From contig JARGNZ010000029.1 of NCBI GenBank assembly GCA_029209985.1, forward strand, positions 1 to 34,016: a stretch of DNA of 34,016 nucleotides. Direction: 5' to 3'. Position numbers and translations under genes: made by a program. The notes under the pieces are model-generated. The model made no database searches. It worked only from the letters and a program-made list of their open reading frames with translations, and had not been told where the DNA came from. Origin of the DNA: Parvibaculaceae bacterium. GTDB taxonomy: Bacteria; Pseudomonadota; Alphaproteobacteria; Parvibaculales; Parvibaculaceae. Of this stretch, positions 23,489 through 32,229 are shown piece by piece. The number at the start of each line of letters is the position of its first letter. Position 1 is the first letter of the stretch.

Positions 23489-24079
23489 TTAGCCGTCGAT
23501 CATTTCTGCTTCTAACATGTCGTAGTTTGGTTCTTCCGCAGACATCAGGGGGTATTCCCGTTCGGTAATATAGGGTCCGCCCCCTTGGCTCAATTTAGAG
23601 GACATGAGGACAAAGCGCGGGGCTTTGAAGGCGGGCGCAAAAAAGAGGTTATTGGCCTCGATGTACCGCATCACTTCGCTGGGTTCTGTCTGGCCACGTT
23701 TAAGGCGACCCAGTGTGACGTGCGGGGTGTACTTCCGTCGTTCGGCGGGCAACCCAATTTTTTGCATGGCCTGTTCTTGCCGTGCTTGTAGGGTGAGCAA
23801 TTCGGGTGTTTCGTTGACTCCTAGCCAAACGGAATGGGGACGCTTATTGCCAAATTGCCCGATGCCTTCCAGTGAAATATCGACCGGTGGCATGTGAATT
23901 TCGGAAAGCGCGCGGTCAATATCCCATGCCATGCGTTCATCAACTTCACCCATATAGCGCAGTGTAATGTGGAGAAAGTCCCGGCTTATCCATCGGGCAC
24001 CGCGCAAGCCGGATTGGAGCATAGATATGCGGTCGGCTTGTGGGGCTGGAATTTCGAGAGCAGTGAATAGGCGGATCAT
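23489..24079 (-). CDS. thpR: RNA 2',3'-cyclic phosphodiesterase
   Basis: A 196-residue 2H-phosphoesterase with both HxT motifs: HITLRYMGE (His37, Thr39) and HVTLGRLKRG (His120, Thr122). ThpR/LigT proteins hydrolyse 2',3'-cyclic phosphates and can join tRNA half-molecules in vitro. ATG 24077-24079 is preceded by GAGAGGAG 6-8 nt upstream. The gene is convergent with the phosphatase gene, with 23 nt between their stops. A small GACGGC/GCCGTC hairpin spans this gap. Confidence 0.9.
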   Translation of the reverse strand: MIRLFTALEIPAPQADRISMLQSGLRGARWISRDFLHITLRYMGEVDERMAWDIDRALSEIHMPPVDISLEGIGQFGNKRPHSVWLGVNETPELLTLQARQEQAMQKIGLPAERRKYTPHVTLGRLKRGQTEPSEVMRYIEANNLFFAPAFKAPRFVLMSSKLSQGGGPYITEREYPLMSAEEPNYDMLEAEMIDG

Positions 24080-24192
24080 AAAGCGCTCCTCTCTGTCAAC
24101 ATGGGTCTACTCTGTTTCAGAATGGGGAAGAGGGCAAGTAAAATTATATGACTCTTTTGGCACGGCCTTCACTTGACGCACCCTTTCACGCG

Positions 24193-24225
24193 AAACCCCC
24201 CGCCGCAATTTGGCGACGGGGGTTT
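24193..24225 (-). terminator. Hairpin between the aldo-keto reductase and thpR genes
   Basis: Arms AAACCCCC (24193-24200) and GGGGGTTT (24218-24225) with a partly paired interior form a stable hairpin 39 nt after the reductase gene on the minus strand. The terminal Ts are within the stem and no longer U-run follows, so termination is plausible but not textbook. Confidence 0.5.
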
Positions 24226-24263
24226 GGAACGTTTGTTCGGTTTTAAGTGCGCGTGGCCTTAGG

Positions 24264-25313
24264 TTAAGGGCATGGGTTGGGACATGAATAATGTACGTTG
24301 TTAACGTCTTCTTCCAGTTCCTCTGTCCACGGAATATCTTTGGAGCTGATGGCCAGCTTGAGTTGCTCCATTGTGGTTGCCCCAATGATGTTGGAGGTGA
24401 CAAAGTCGCGGGTGGTGCAAAACTGGTTGGCCATTTGTGAGGGGTCCAACCCATGTTTTTGGGCGACGGCAAGGTATTGATCAATAATGCCTTCGACCGC
24501 TGGCCCTTCATACCGTTGCAAGCGATTGAAGAGTTGTTTGCGCGAGCCTTTGGGCAAAGCCCCTTTTTGATATTTCCCTGACAAGTACCCTTGCGCCAGA
24601 GGAGAATAGGCGAGCAGGCCAACTTGTTCGCGATGCGCAATTTCTGCTTGGTCCGTTTCAAAAAGGCGGTTCAGCAGATTATAGGCATTTTGGATTGATT
24701 GAACGCGCGGCAGGTTTTTGCTTTCACTGTGGTGAAGAAAACTCATTGTGCCCCAAGCAGATTCGTTGGAGAGGCCGATGTGGCGCACCTTGCCCGCTTT
24801 GACGATGCTGTCCAGTGCTTCAAGGATTTCGTCAATCGGGCGAATATCCCCCTCAATGTGGCGATAGGCACCGCCGGGCTTGCCGCCAAATAAGGCCATT
24901 GGGCGGTCAGGCCAATGCAGTTGGTAGAGGTCGATATAATCTGTTTGCAAGCGGGCAAGGCTTTTATCAACCGCTTCGATAATTTGGGCTTTGGTTTGTT
25001 TGGTGCCGACTTCGCCGTCGCGCAACCAGTTCATTGGTGAGGCCCCGGCCACTTTTGTGGCAAGAATGACTTTGTCACGGTTGCCGCGTTCTTTGAACCA
25101 ATGGCCAATGATGGTTTCGGTGGCCCCTTGGGTTTCAGCGCGTGGGGGCACGGCATACATTTCGGCCGTGTCAAAAAAGTTTACGCCTTCCCCCAAAGCA
25201 TAATCCATTTGCTCGTGGCCTTCGGCTTGGGTGTTTTGTTCGCCCCAGGTCATGGTCCCTAAGCAGATTTCGCTGACGTTTAAGTCGGTGCGGCCAAGTT
25301 TACGGTATTTCAT
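24264..25313 (-). CDS. Aldo/keto reductase (Tas-like)
   Basis: A 349-residue NADP(H)-dependent reductase. The catalytic tetrad is visible: Asp48 and Tyr53 (FFDTAEMYAVPP), Lys87 (ATKVAG) and His133 (LYQLHWPDRP). The overall pattern (MKYRKLGRTDLNVSEICLGT, GLSNESAWG, YSPLAQGYLSGKYQ) is that of E. coli Tas and its homologues. I chose ATG 25311-25313, preceded by GGGGAC, since the 17 codons upstream look non-native. Substrate unknown; carbonyl detoxification is usual for the group. It appears to be a single-gene unit. Confidence 0.9.
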   Translation of the reverse strand: MKYRKLGRTDLNVSEICLGTMTWGEQNTQAEGHEQMDYALGEGVNFFDTAEMYAVPPRAETQGATETIIGHWFKERGNRDKVILATKVAGASPMNWLRDGEVGTKQTKAQIIEAVDKSLARLQTDYIDLYQLHWPDRPMALFGGKPGGAYRHIEGDIRPIDEILEALDSIVKAGKVRHIGLSNESAWGTMSFLHHSESKNLPRVQSIQNAYNLLNRLFETDQAEIAHREQVGLLAYSPLAQGYLSGKYQKGALPKGSRKQLFNRLQRYEGPAVEGIIDQYLAVAQKHGLDPSQMANQFCTTRDFVTSNIIGATTMEQLKLAISSKDIPWTEELEEDVNNVHYSCPNPCP

Positions 25314-25398
25314 ATGTCCCCAATATTTAGTGTCGTGTGATGGTGTTGAGTAAAGTCGATACAAAGAGAGTACGAAGAGACGACGGCGACGGCCAGCT

Positions 25399-26202
25399 TT
25401 AGTGTGTTGCAGAGGCTGGACTTAGGCCGCTTTGGTCTGTTTTGGCCGTGCGGGCGCGTCGAACTTCGTCGATGAGTTCTTCAACGCGGGGCAAAATTGC
25501 CTCCACAATAACGCCCACTCCTTCAGCGGTTGGGTGCATGCCGTCGGCTAAATTAAGTTTTGGTTGGGCGGCAACACCGTCGAGAAAGAAGGGATAGAGC
25601 AAAATTCCGTGTTTGGTGGCCAGTTCTGGATAGATTGGATTGAAGGCAGCGGCGTAATCTGGCCCCATGTTGGGGGGTGCTAGGGCGCCTGCGAGCAGCA
25701 CTTTGATGTCGCGTTTGTGCATCTCAAGAATGATGGCCTCAAGGTTTTGGCGGGTTAGGGCGGGGTCGATGCCGCGCAATGCGTCATTGGGGCCAAGCTC
25801 CAGAATGACTGCATCTGTGTCTTCTTCCAGCGCCCAGTCGAGGCGGGCGCGGCCGCCAGAGGTTGTGTCACCGGAAACGCCCGCGTTGTTCACAATAACG
25901 TTATACCCTTTTTCGAGAAGTTTTGCGCCGAGTTGTTCGGGAAAGCCGGTGCCGGGGGGGAGCTGGTAGCCTGCTGTGAGGCTATCCCCAAGGGCGACCA
26001 GCTTGATGGGGGCGGACTTTTCTGAGGTTGGCTTCTCTGGGGTTGCCGGGTTTTCTTGAGCATGGCTTGGGGGTGTGGGCGTGAGGGCAAGAGCGGCTGC
26101 AACGGCAAGGATGGGCAGTGTTTTACTTAAAACGTGCTTGAAAGTAAGTCGGATGCGCGACAGGGGCGATGGATTTGTGTTGTTTGGCTTGTGATTGAAC
26201 AT
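25399..26202 (-). CDS. tesA: Periplasmic arylesterase / lysophospholipase (TesA-like, SGNH)
   Basis: A 267-residue exported SGNH hydrolase. The signal region has hydrophobic core LPILAVAAALALT, with likely cleavage after SHA (around 48). Catalytic blocks are intact: GDSL (72-75, Ser74), the Gly of NAGVSGDTT, Asn of ELGPNDALRG, and Asp/His of LADGMHPTAEG. A low-complexity proline/glutamate linker sits between signal and domain. It is divergent from an ABC transporter pair, the same arrangement as tesA-ybbA-ybbP in many proteobacteria. The start has no strong ribosome site. Confidence 0.88.
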   Translation of the reverse strand: MFNHKPNNTNPSPLSRIRLTFKHVLSKTLPILAVAAALALTPTPPSHAQENPATPEKPTSEKSAPIKLVALGDSLTAGYQLPPGTGFPEQLGAKLLEKGYNVIVNNAGVSGDTTSGGRARLDWALEEDTDAVILELGPNDALRGIDPALTRQNLEAIILEMHKRDIKVLLAGALAPPNMGPDYAAAFNPIYPELATKHGILLYPFFLDGVAAQPKLNLADGMHPTAEGVGVIVEAILPRVEELIDEVRRARTAKTDQSGLSPASATH

Positions 26203-26291
26203 AAATGAACCATATGAGTTTGAGGAATGTTGCCTATCAACTTGTCTTCGGCTTACCAGTAGAGTGAATATTTGCGTCTCTCCCGTCCTTC

Positions 26292-26378
26292 ATATGGGCA
26301 TGGCGTATAAAGAATAAATGCCCTGCGCCCAAATTTGATGCGTGAGCTATTTGATAACATTATTTAGTATGCCCATAT
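26292..26378. promoter_or_regulatory. Inverted repeat in the tesA/ybbA divergent promoter region
   Basis: ATATGGGCAT (26292-26301) and its complement ATGCCCATAT (26369-26378) sit 67 bp apart within the 223-bp intergenic region. Each could be half of a two-site operator controlling both directions. A/T-rich segments with possible -10 boxes lie between, but I cannot assign exact promoters. Confidence 0.4.
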
Positions 26379-26425
26379 CGTCTGCTTAAAACCATAGATG
26401 ACTGTCTATCTTTAGGAGTGACCCT

Positions 26426-27196
26426 TTGAACGTCGACCATGCCGCTACTTCATCTTCCCTTTCCTCTGGTTCTGCATCGCAAGATGCTGTCGTTCAATTG
26501 CAGGATGTCCATCTCACCTTGCCGAGTGATGCGGGAGACGTAAATATTTTGCGGGGCATTTCTTTGGATGTGGCCAAAGGGGAAGCGGTTGGATTGGTCG
26601 GGCCGTCTGGGTCGGGCAAAAGCACCTTATTGATGGTGTTGGCAGGGCTTGAGCGCCAAAGCAGTGGTTCTGTTCATTTGGCGGGGGCTGATTTTTCTAA
26701 GCTCAACGAAGATGGTTTGGCAAAGTTTCGTTTGGCCCATGTCGGGATTGTCTTTCAATCTTTCCACTTAGTGCCGACGATGACCGCTCTTGAAAATGTG
26801 GCTGTGCCGCTCGAACTTGCTGGCCATGCTGATCCATTTGGTAAAGCCGCAGAAGAACTTGAGCATGTGGGTTTGGGCCATCGGCTCTCGCATTATCCAG
26901 GACAATTGTCAGGGGGTGAGCAGCAGCGGGTTGCCCTTGCACGGGCTGTTGCCGGAGATCCTGAAATATTGCTCGCTGATGAGCCAACCGGTAATTTGGA
27001 TGGGACGACGGGTGAACAGATTATTGATCTGATGTTTGACCTCCATAAGCGACGCGGCACCACAATGGTGCTGATTACGCATGATGCGGACCTTGCCCAA
27101 GCCTGCGACCGGGTTGTGCGGTTGCGCGATGGCCAAGTGGAAAACATTGCGCCGGGAACGGGCCGGGTGATGCCTCAGGATAAGGTGACAGGCTAA
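26426..27196 (+). CDS. ybbA: ABC transporter ATP-binding protein (YbbA-like)
   Basis: A 256-residue ATPase of the LolD/MacB-type subfamily. Walker A is GPSGSGKST (59-67), the signature is LSGGEQQRVALARA, and Walker B is ILLADEPTGNLD. The start is TTG at 26426, with TAGGAG 7-8 nt upstream; the first 20 residues are Ser-rich. Its stop TAA overlaps the ATG of the permease gene by one base (TAATG), so the two are translationally coupled. Such ATPases drive mechanotransmission or lipoprotein/lipid-related extraction, not solute import. Confidence 0.93.
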   Translation: MNVDHAATSSSLSSGSASQDAVVQLQDVHLTLPSDAGDVNILRGISLDVAKGEAVGLVGPSGSGKSTLLMVLAGLERQSSGSVHLAGADFSKLNEDGLAKFRLAHVGIVFQSFHLVPTMTALENVAVPLELAGHADPFGKAAEELEHVGLGHRLSHYPGQLSGGEQQRVALARAVAGDPEILLADEPTGNLDGTTGEQIIDLMFDLHKRRGTTMVLITHDADLAQACDRVVRLRDGQVENIAPGTGRVMPQDKVTG

Positions 27197-29733
27197 TGGC
27201 GCGTAGTTGGACATTAGCAACCTCTTATGCGCGGCGTGAGTTGCGCGGGGGCCTAGCCGGGTTTCGGGTTTTTCTGGCGTGCCTTACTTTAGGTGTAGCG
27301 GCCATTGCCGGGGTGGGGTCTGTGTCTTCTGCCTTGGTAGAGGGTTTGTCCCAAGAAGGGCAAACGATTTTGGGCGGGGATGTGGCGTTGCGGCTGGCTC
27401 ACCGCGAGGCGACGCCTGAGGAGTTTGCTTATATTTCTCAGGGCACGCGGGTTACTAAAAATGCTGAAATGCGCGCGATGGCACAAGCGCCGCGCACTGA
27501 TGAGCGCACGTTGATTGAGCTTAAATCTGTGGACGGCCTGTACCCTCTTTACGGGGATGTTACGTTGAACCCGCAGATGGACCTTGCGGATGCCCTTGCG
27601 AAGAAAGAGGGGCGGTTTGGTGTGGCGGTTGAGCCGAACCTGATGGACCGCTTGAACGCACAGGTTGGGGATATTCTCAAAATTGGTGAGCTGGACGTGG
27701 AGCTGCGGGCGGTCATTGAGCACGAGCCGGACCGGGTCGGCGGTGGTTTGGCGCTCGGTCCACGGGTTTTCGTAAACGATGCGGCCATGGCTGAGACGGG
27801 GCTTATTCGCCAGGGGTCGTTGGTTCAATTTTTCTATCGCATTCAAATGCCTGAAGACGCCCGCACAAATGGTGCAGTGGCGGCATGGGTGGATGATTTG
27901 CGTGAGGCGTTGCCTGATGCGGGCTGGCGTATTCAAGATCGGTCAGATTCTGCCCCGTCTGTGCGCCGGTTTGTGGAGCGGGTCGCGTTGTTTCTGAGTT
28001 TGGTCGGCCTGACCGCTTTGGTTGTGGGCGGCGTGGGTGTGGGCAATGCGGTCAATTCCTATTTGGAAGGGAAGCGCGAAGTTATTGCCACCTTCAAATG
28101 TTTGGGCGCACCGGGGACTTTGATCTTCCAAATGTATTTGGTGCAAGTGATGGCCTTAGCGATTGTTGGGGTGGTGCTGGGACTGTTGCTCGGTTCGATC
28201 ATTCCTTTTGTGGTCCAGCAGGTGGCGGGCGATATGATCCCCATTCCAACGCGGTTTGCGCTCTATATGGGGCCGCTGGTGCTGGCGGGGGCTTATGGGT
28301 TGTTGACGGCCCTTGCGTTTGCCATTTGGCCTTTAGCGCGGGCGCGCGAAATTCCGGCGTCTAGTTTGTTCCGCGACCTTATCACCCCGACGCGGCGCTG
28401 GCCGCGTGTGCCGTATATCTTGGCGACGGGCTTTTCTTTGCTCGGCTTGGTGGGCCTTGCGGTGGGCCTTACTGAAGAGCGGCTTTTTGCGATTTGGTTT
28501 GTGGTCGGTGCTGCGGCAAGTTTTGTTATTCTGCGTTTGACAGCGGTGGGCTTTATGGCACTGGCGAAACGGGCTCCGCGTATTCGGGTGCCAGAGTTGC
28601 GCTTAGCAATTGCGAATTTGCACCGTCCGGGGGCCGCCACGTCTTCTGTCGTTTTGTCGCTTGGGCTTGGGTTGACCTTGCTTGTGGCGGTGTCTTTGAT
28701 TGATGGGAACATCAGCCAACAGGTTTCGGATGAATTGCCGGACCGAGCGCCTTCGTTCTTTTTTGTCGATATTGGCCCAGATCAAGTGGATGGCTTTGAA
28801 GCGTTGGTTCGCGCGGTGGACGGGGTTCACGAATTTAACCGGGTGCCAATGCTGCGCGGTAAAATTACGGATGTGGCGGGCACGGCTTCTGAAAATTTAA
28901 GCGTCCCGCCGAATGTGAAATGGGCCTTGCAAGGGGACCGGGGCATCACCTATTCACGCGAGATGCCGGAAGGGTCTACTTTGGTGCGCGGCGACTGGTG
29001 GCCGCAAGATTATAGCGGCAAAATGTTGGTATCCTTGTCAGAGGAGCTTGCCGCTGGGTTTGGCGTGGGGCCGGGTGATGAGATTACCGTGAATGTTTTG
29101 GGCCGCAATTTGACGGCTGAGATTGCCAATACGCGCGAGATCGATTGGACGACTGTCGGGATCAATTTTGTGTTGGTATTTTCGCCGGGAGTTCTTGAAA
29201 GCGCTCCGCATACCTTCCTAGCAACAGTGTCCATGGATGCTGGCGAGGAGGCCGCCTTGCAGCGGTCTGTCACACGGGCTTATCCCAACATTACTTCTGT
29301 GCGCGTGAAAGAAGCCTTGGAAGCTGTGAACAGCATGGTGGAAGACTTTGCCTTGGCAGTGCGGGCCATTTCTATGGTGACATTGGTTGCCGGTGTGTTG
29401 GTTTTAGGTGGTGCCATGGCTGCGGGGCATCGTCGCCGGGTTTATGATGCGGTGGTGCTTAAAGTTTTGGGCGCCACGCGGGGCCGGGTGCTTACGGCCT
29501 ATCTGTATGAATATGCCTTGTTGGGCTTTGGCACGGCGATTATTGCGTCGGCTGCCGGTGGCTTAGTGGCTTGGCTGGTGATTACGCAGGTGATGGATGC
29601 GCGCTGGACCTTCTTGCCGGGCACGCTTGTGGCTACGGTTGTCGGGGCGGCGGTTCTTACCATTGTCTTGGGGTTGGCTGGCACATGGCAGGCCTTGTCT
29701 GCTAAGGCGGCACCCGTGTTGCGTGCAGAATAG
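27196..29733 (+). CDS. ybbP: ABC transporter permease, FtsX-like (YbbP-like)
   Basis: An 845-residue membrane protein. It has one N-terminal transmembrane segment, a large periplasmic domain, three central segments (LFLSLVGLTALVVGGVGVGN and following), a second cluster of helices, another periplasmic domain, and a final three-helix FtsX module (AISMVTLVAGVLVLGGAMAA, then YALLGFGTAIIASAAGG). The coupling region GKREVIATFKCLGA and its C-terminal counterpart VYDAVVLKVLGATRG match the MacB/FtsX fold duplicated in YbbP. Length is close to that of the E. coli homologue. It is coupled to ybbA; with TesA it forms a conserved periplasmic lipid- or envelope-related unit of unsettled function. Confidence 0.92.
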   Translation: MARSWTLATSYARRELRGGLAGFRVFLACLTLGVAAIAGVGSVSSALVEGLSQEGQTILGGDVALRLAHREATPEEFAYISQGTRVTKNAEMRAMAQAPRTDERTLIELKSVDGLYPLYGDVTLNPQMDLADALAKKEGRFGVAVEPNLMDRLNAQVGDILKIGELDVELRAVIEHEPDRVGGGLALGPRVFVNDAAMAETGLIRQGSLVQFFYRIQMPEDARTNGAVAAWVDDLREALPDAGWRIQDRSDSAPSVRRFVERVALFLSLVGLTALVVGGVGVGNAVNSYLEGKREVIATFKCLGAPGTLIFQMYLVQVMALAIVGVVLGLLLGSIIPFVVQQVAGDMIPIPTRFALYMGPLVLAGAYGLLTALAFAIWPLARAREIPASSLFRDLITPTRRWPRVPYILATGFSLLGLVGLAVGLTEERLFAIWFVVGAAASFVILRLTAVGFMALAKRAPRIRVPELRLAIANLHRPGAATSSVVLSLGLGLTLLVAVSLIDGNISQQVSDELPDRAPSFFFVDIGPDQVDGFEALVRAVDGVHEFNRVPMLRGKITDVAGTASENLSVPPNVKWALQGDRGITYSREMPEGSTLVRGDWWPQDYSGKMLVSLSEELAAGFGVGPGDEITVNVLGRNLTAEIANTREIDWTTVGINFVLVFSPGVLESAPHTFLATVSMDAGEEAALQRSVTRAYPNITSVRVKEALEAVNSMVEDFALAVRAISMVTLVAGVLVLGGAMAAGHRRRVYDAVVLKVLGATRGRVLTAYLYEYALLGFGTAIIASAAGGLVAWLVITQVMDARWTFLPGTLVATVVGAAVLTIVLGLAGTWQALSAKAAPVLRAE

Positions 29734-29848
29734 ATGGTATGGCGGGTGTTGTGACGAGAATGTGGCAAAAGCTGACAAAGCCTCTGGCAAAGCCCTGAAT
29801 TGTCTTGGCTTTTTAACGAAAGTGTAAGCTTGTTTCGCTGTATTGTGC

Positions 29849-29877
29849 TTGAACTTTCGGCCATTGGGCACGATATT
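29849..29877 (+). promoter_or_regulatory. Candidate sigma-70-type promoter of the BI-1 gene
   Basis: TTGAAC (29849-29854) and GATATT (29872-29877) are separated by 17 bp, ending 35 nt before the ATG at 29913. Match to the -35/-10 consensus is reasonable. No terminator for the ybbP gene is obvious in 29734-29848. Confidence 0.45.
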
Positions 29878-29912
29878 AGGAAGACCAGTTTCATTTAAGA
29901 GGTTAAAACCAG

Positions 29913-30674
29913 ATGTCTGATTATAATTCACAAGACCTACGGGCGCGCGCTGCGGAAGCTCGAGGCCAAGCAGGCGTTGATATCGATCAGGGTCTGCGTT
30001 CCTATATGCTCGGCGTATATAACTATATGGCCGGTGCCTTGGTGATTACGGGCCTTGCGGCCTACGCTCTGTTCTCTGCGGCGTTTGTTGAGTCAGCGCA
30101 GGGTTTGCAGCTCACCTCATTGGGCACGAGCATTTATAATTCGCCTATCCAATATGTGCTGATGTTTGCACCGCTTGCATTTGTGTTGGTGCTGTCTTTT
30201 GGCATTAACAAGCTAAGCGCCAGTGCTACTCAGATGCTCTTCTGGGCCTTCTCAGCGATTATGGGTCTTTCTCTTTCCTATATTTTTGCTGTGTATCAAC
30301 TTGGATCTATTACGCAGGTCTTCTTGATTACCGCCATCGCTTTTGGCGGGCTGAGCCTCTACGGGTACACCACCAAGCGTGATCTATCCGCCATGGGTGC
30401 CTTCATGGTGATGGGCTTGATCGGCATTATCGTTGCTTCTTTGGTCAATCTTTTCCTACAAAGCAGCGCCCTGCAGTTTGCCATTTCCGTTATCGGCGTT
30501 TTGGTGTTTGCTGGTTTGACCGCGTGGGATACGCAGAAAATTAAGTCCATGTATAATGCGGCAGAAGATAGCGCCACACGTACGAAGAAATCAGTGATGG
30601 GCGCTTTGACCCTCTACCTTGATTTCATCAACATGTTCTTGTTCCTGCTGCGTCTGTTCGGAGACCGTCGTTAG
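29913..30674 (+). CDS. Bax inhibitor-1 (BI-1)/YccA family membrane protein
   Basis: A 253-residue inner-membrane protein with about seven hydrophobic segments following a polar N-terminus. Typical features are the FGGLSLYGYTTKRDLSAMGA segment and the LTAWDTQKIKSMY motif near residue 205, with a C-terminal ALTLYLDFINMFLFLLRLFG. Bacterial BI-1 relatives (YbhL, YccA) are linked to proton- or calcium-permeable channels and, for YccA, to FtsH control. ATG 29913 has AGAGG about 10 nt upstream. A strong terminator follows 23 nt after the stop, so it is monocistronic. Confidence 0.92.
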   Translation: MSDYNSQDLRARAAEARGQAGVDIDQGLRSYMLGVYNYMAGALVITGLAAYALFSAAFVESAQGLQLTSLGTSIYNSPIQYVLMFAPLAFVLVLSFGINKLSASATQMLFWAFSAIMGLSLSYIFAVYQLGSITQVFLITAIAFGGLSLYGYTTKRDLSAMGAFMVMGLIGIIVASLVNLFLQSSALQFAISVIGVLVFAGLTAWDTQKIKSMYNAAEDSATRTKKSVMGALTLYLDFINMFLFLLRLFGDRR

Positions 30675-30696
30675 ATTCCACAAGACCACACATTCA

Positions 30697-30730
30697 AAAG
30701 CCCGACTGGAGCGATCCAGCCGGGCTTTTT
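30697..30730 (+). terminator. Rho-independent terminator of the BI-1 gene
   Basis: Stem AAAGCCCGACTGG with CCAGCCGGGCTTT (one G-U pair), loop AGCGAT, followed by further Ts (CTTTTTGTTT). Ends the plus-strand transcript 23 nt after the stop. Confidence 0.93.
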
Positions 30731-30766
30731 GTTTGGTGGTTCATTTATTTTCATTTAGCGGCAGGG

Positions 30767-31426
30767 TTACTTCTGAGAATTTTGTATTCTTATGATGTCT
30801 TTTGACGTTGAAATGTTTTTCAACGCAAATTGTTTGATTGCTTCAGTCGCTGCATTCTCAATTAAAGGGGCAAGCTCGCGGTCACAGTCGGGTATGAATG
30901 TGCCATTCACCTCATCGCCCTTTGTAATGCTCAGGATTTTTTGCTGCAGGGCACCGGTTTGATTGTTCACAAATAATGTGCCTTTTAACGTTGCAAAGGC
31001 CTTAAAGTCGGTCATCAGGAAATTTTCTTTGACACGATACTCAATTACTACGGTGGGCTTTTTTAGCTGAATTTGAGCTTGAATATTTTTTTCCTTCATT
31101 TCCTGTGTAGACATTGGTGCGCTCACAAACTCTACATTAGCAAAGCCTTGTTTAAATCCGGCACGAATAGTTTGTGTGTAGGGGGCGGTCAAATCTACGT
31201 CTTTGACCAAAGGCATGCATCCTCTGTAAGTTGTCGCATAAGCCTTAGTTTTTAAGTCTATCTCTTCGAAATAGACGGCAATATGCCCTAAATCATCATT
31301 TGCATTAATGAGTTGTGCGGCTGCAATTTCAGAGCGTGTAATTGTGCTCGCTTTTGGCTCTGCTTTGGCACAGGCCACGGCGAATAAGCAGATACCTACT
31401 GCAAAGATTGAAGTGATCTTTTTCAT
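30767..31426 (-). CDS. Unknown lipoprotein, paralogue of the upstream gene
   Basis: A 219-residue exported protein with a short signal (MKKITSIFAVGICLFAVACA) ending in a cysteine that could be lipidated, although AVAC is a weak lipobox. The body contains PYTQTIRAGFKQGFANVEFV and later PTVVIEYRV, and two cysteines (RGCMPLV and PDCDRE) that might form a disulfide. I recognise no family. It aligns by eye with the product of 31441-32106, whose stop lies 14 nt upstream of this start; the two therefore look like a tandem duplication in one operon. Role unknown; an outer-membrane or periplasmic structural role is only a guess. Confidence 0.65.
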   Translation of the reverse strand: MKKITSIFAVGICLFAVACAKAEPKASTITRSEIAAAQLINANDDLGHIAVYFEEIDLKTKAYATTYRGCMPLVKDVDLTAPYTQTIRAGFKQGFANVEFVSAPMSTQEMKEKNIQAQIQLKKPTVVIEYRVKENFLMTDFKAFATLKGTLFVNNQTGALQQKILSITKGDEVNGTFIPDCDRELAPLIENAATEAIKQFALKNISTSKDIIRIQNSQK

Positions 31427-31440
31427 TATGCACTGCTTTC

Positions 31441-32106
31441 CTACTGGTTGAGATTGTTGAGGAGCGCTTTAGCGGCGCTTATCATTTCTATTGTGAAGGA
31501 ATGAATTGCTGCACTTGTGGATTCAGAGCCAATTCGACTGCCGCTTTGGCAGCCCTCTGAGGGGTCAGCCTCTACTTTTTCGCGTGCTTCAATATCCATC
31601 TGGTCAATACGACCGGCCTTACTTTGTGCAGTCACTGTGCCTTTAATATAGGACGCCCAGAAAAAAGGTTCGTCGAAGAAGCTTCTACGGTCCCGATCGT
31701 GCATCATGGCAATGCGAGGGGCTTCAATAACGAATTGTGCGTCAAATCCTCCGGCCTTTATTTCTTTTTCTGAAAGCGTTGCATCAACAAATGTGACGCT
31801 TTCGAAGCTTTGGTTAAAACCACTTCTGGTTGTTTTCTGGTATGTATTATTGAGCGATAGTTCTACCTTTGTGTAGGCGCATATTTCTCTTCCTTCAGAT
31901 TCCTTTATGTCCCAGTCGGTTGCTTTGAGAGCGACCGCATAACGACCCTTGGTTACCTTATCTAAATCCGATACCAATCCGGCTAGGCTGGATTTGGACA
32001 TATCGCTAGACTTCATTTGAACGGGTTCAGGTTTGACCTTGACCGTTTCACAGGCAGCGAGAAGCAGACTAAGTGTTGCGACTATTATGATGTTGAACAA
32101 GCGCAT
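31441..32106 (-). CDS. Unknown lipoprotein with canonical lipobox, paralogue of the downstream gene
   Basis: A 221-residue lipoprotein. MRLFNIIIVATLSLLLAACE gives a textbook lipobox (LAAC). I chose ATG 32104-32106, with GGA 8 nt upstream; 17 extra upstream codons lack a signal-like or conserved character. The mature protein has TYQKTTRSGFNQSFESVTFV, matching the same position of the downstream paralogue, plus two cysteines (EICAYT and EGCQSG) at corresponding places. The middle part (IAMMHDRDRRSFFDEPFFWA) is unique to this copy. No family recognised. It is first in the two-gene minus-strand operon. Confidence 0.7.
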   Translation of the reverse strand: MRLFNIIIVATLSLLLAACETVKVKPEPVQMKSSDMSKSSLAGLVSDLDKVTKGRYAVALKATDWDIKESEGREICAYTKVELSLNNTYQKTTRSGFNQSFESVTFVDATLSEKEIKAGGFDAQFVIEAPRIAMMHDRDRRSFFDEPFFWASYIKGTVTAQSKAGRIDQMDIEAREKVEADPSEGCQSGSRIGSESTSAAIHSFTIEMISAAKALLNNLNQ

Positions 32107-32229
32107 TGAGATTTTCCAAAAGCTATGAGACCAGCTTTGAGAAAACAAAAGTTTCAATCAATTGTAAAGGTGTGATTTTACCGGGTTTGGTGTTGGCCTT
32201 CGCAGAGGGCTTCGGCCTTCCATGCTCCC

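Noticed and set aside
27289-27936. 215-codon minus-strand ORF inside the ABC permease gene
   Set aside because: Antisense to a clear FtsX-like permease; rich in Arg, His and Pro, with no family features.
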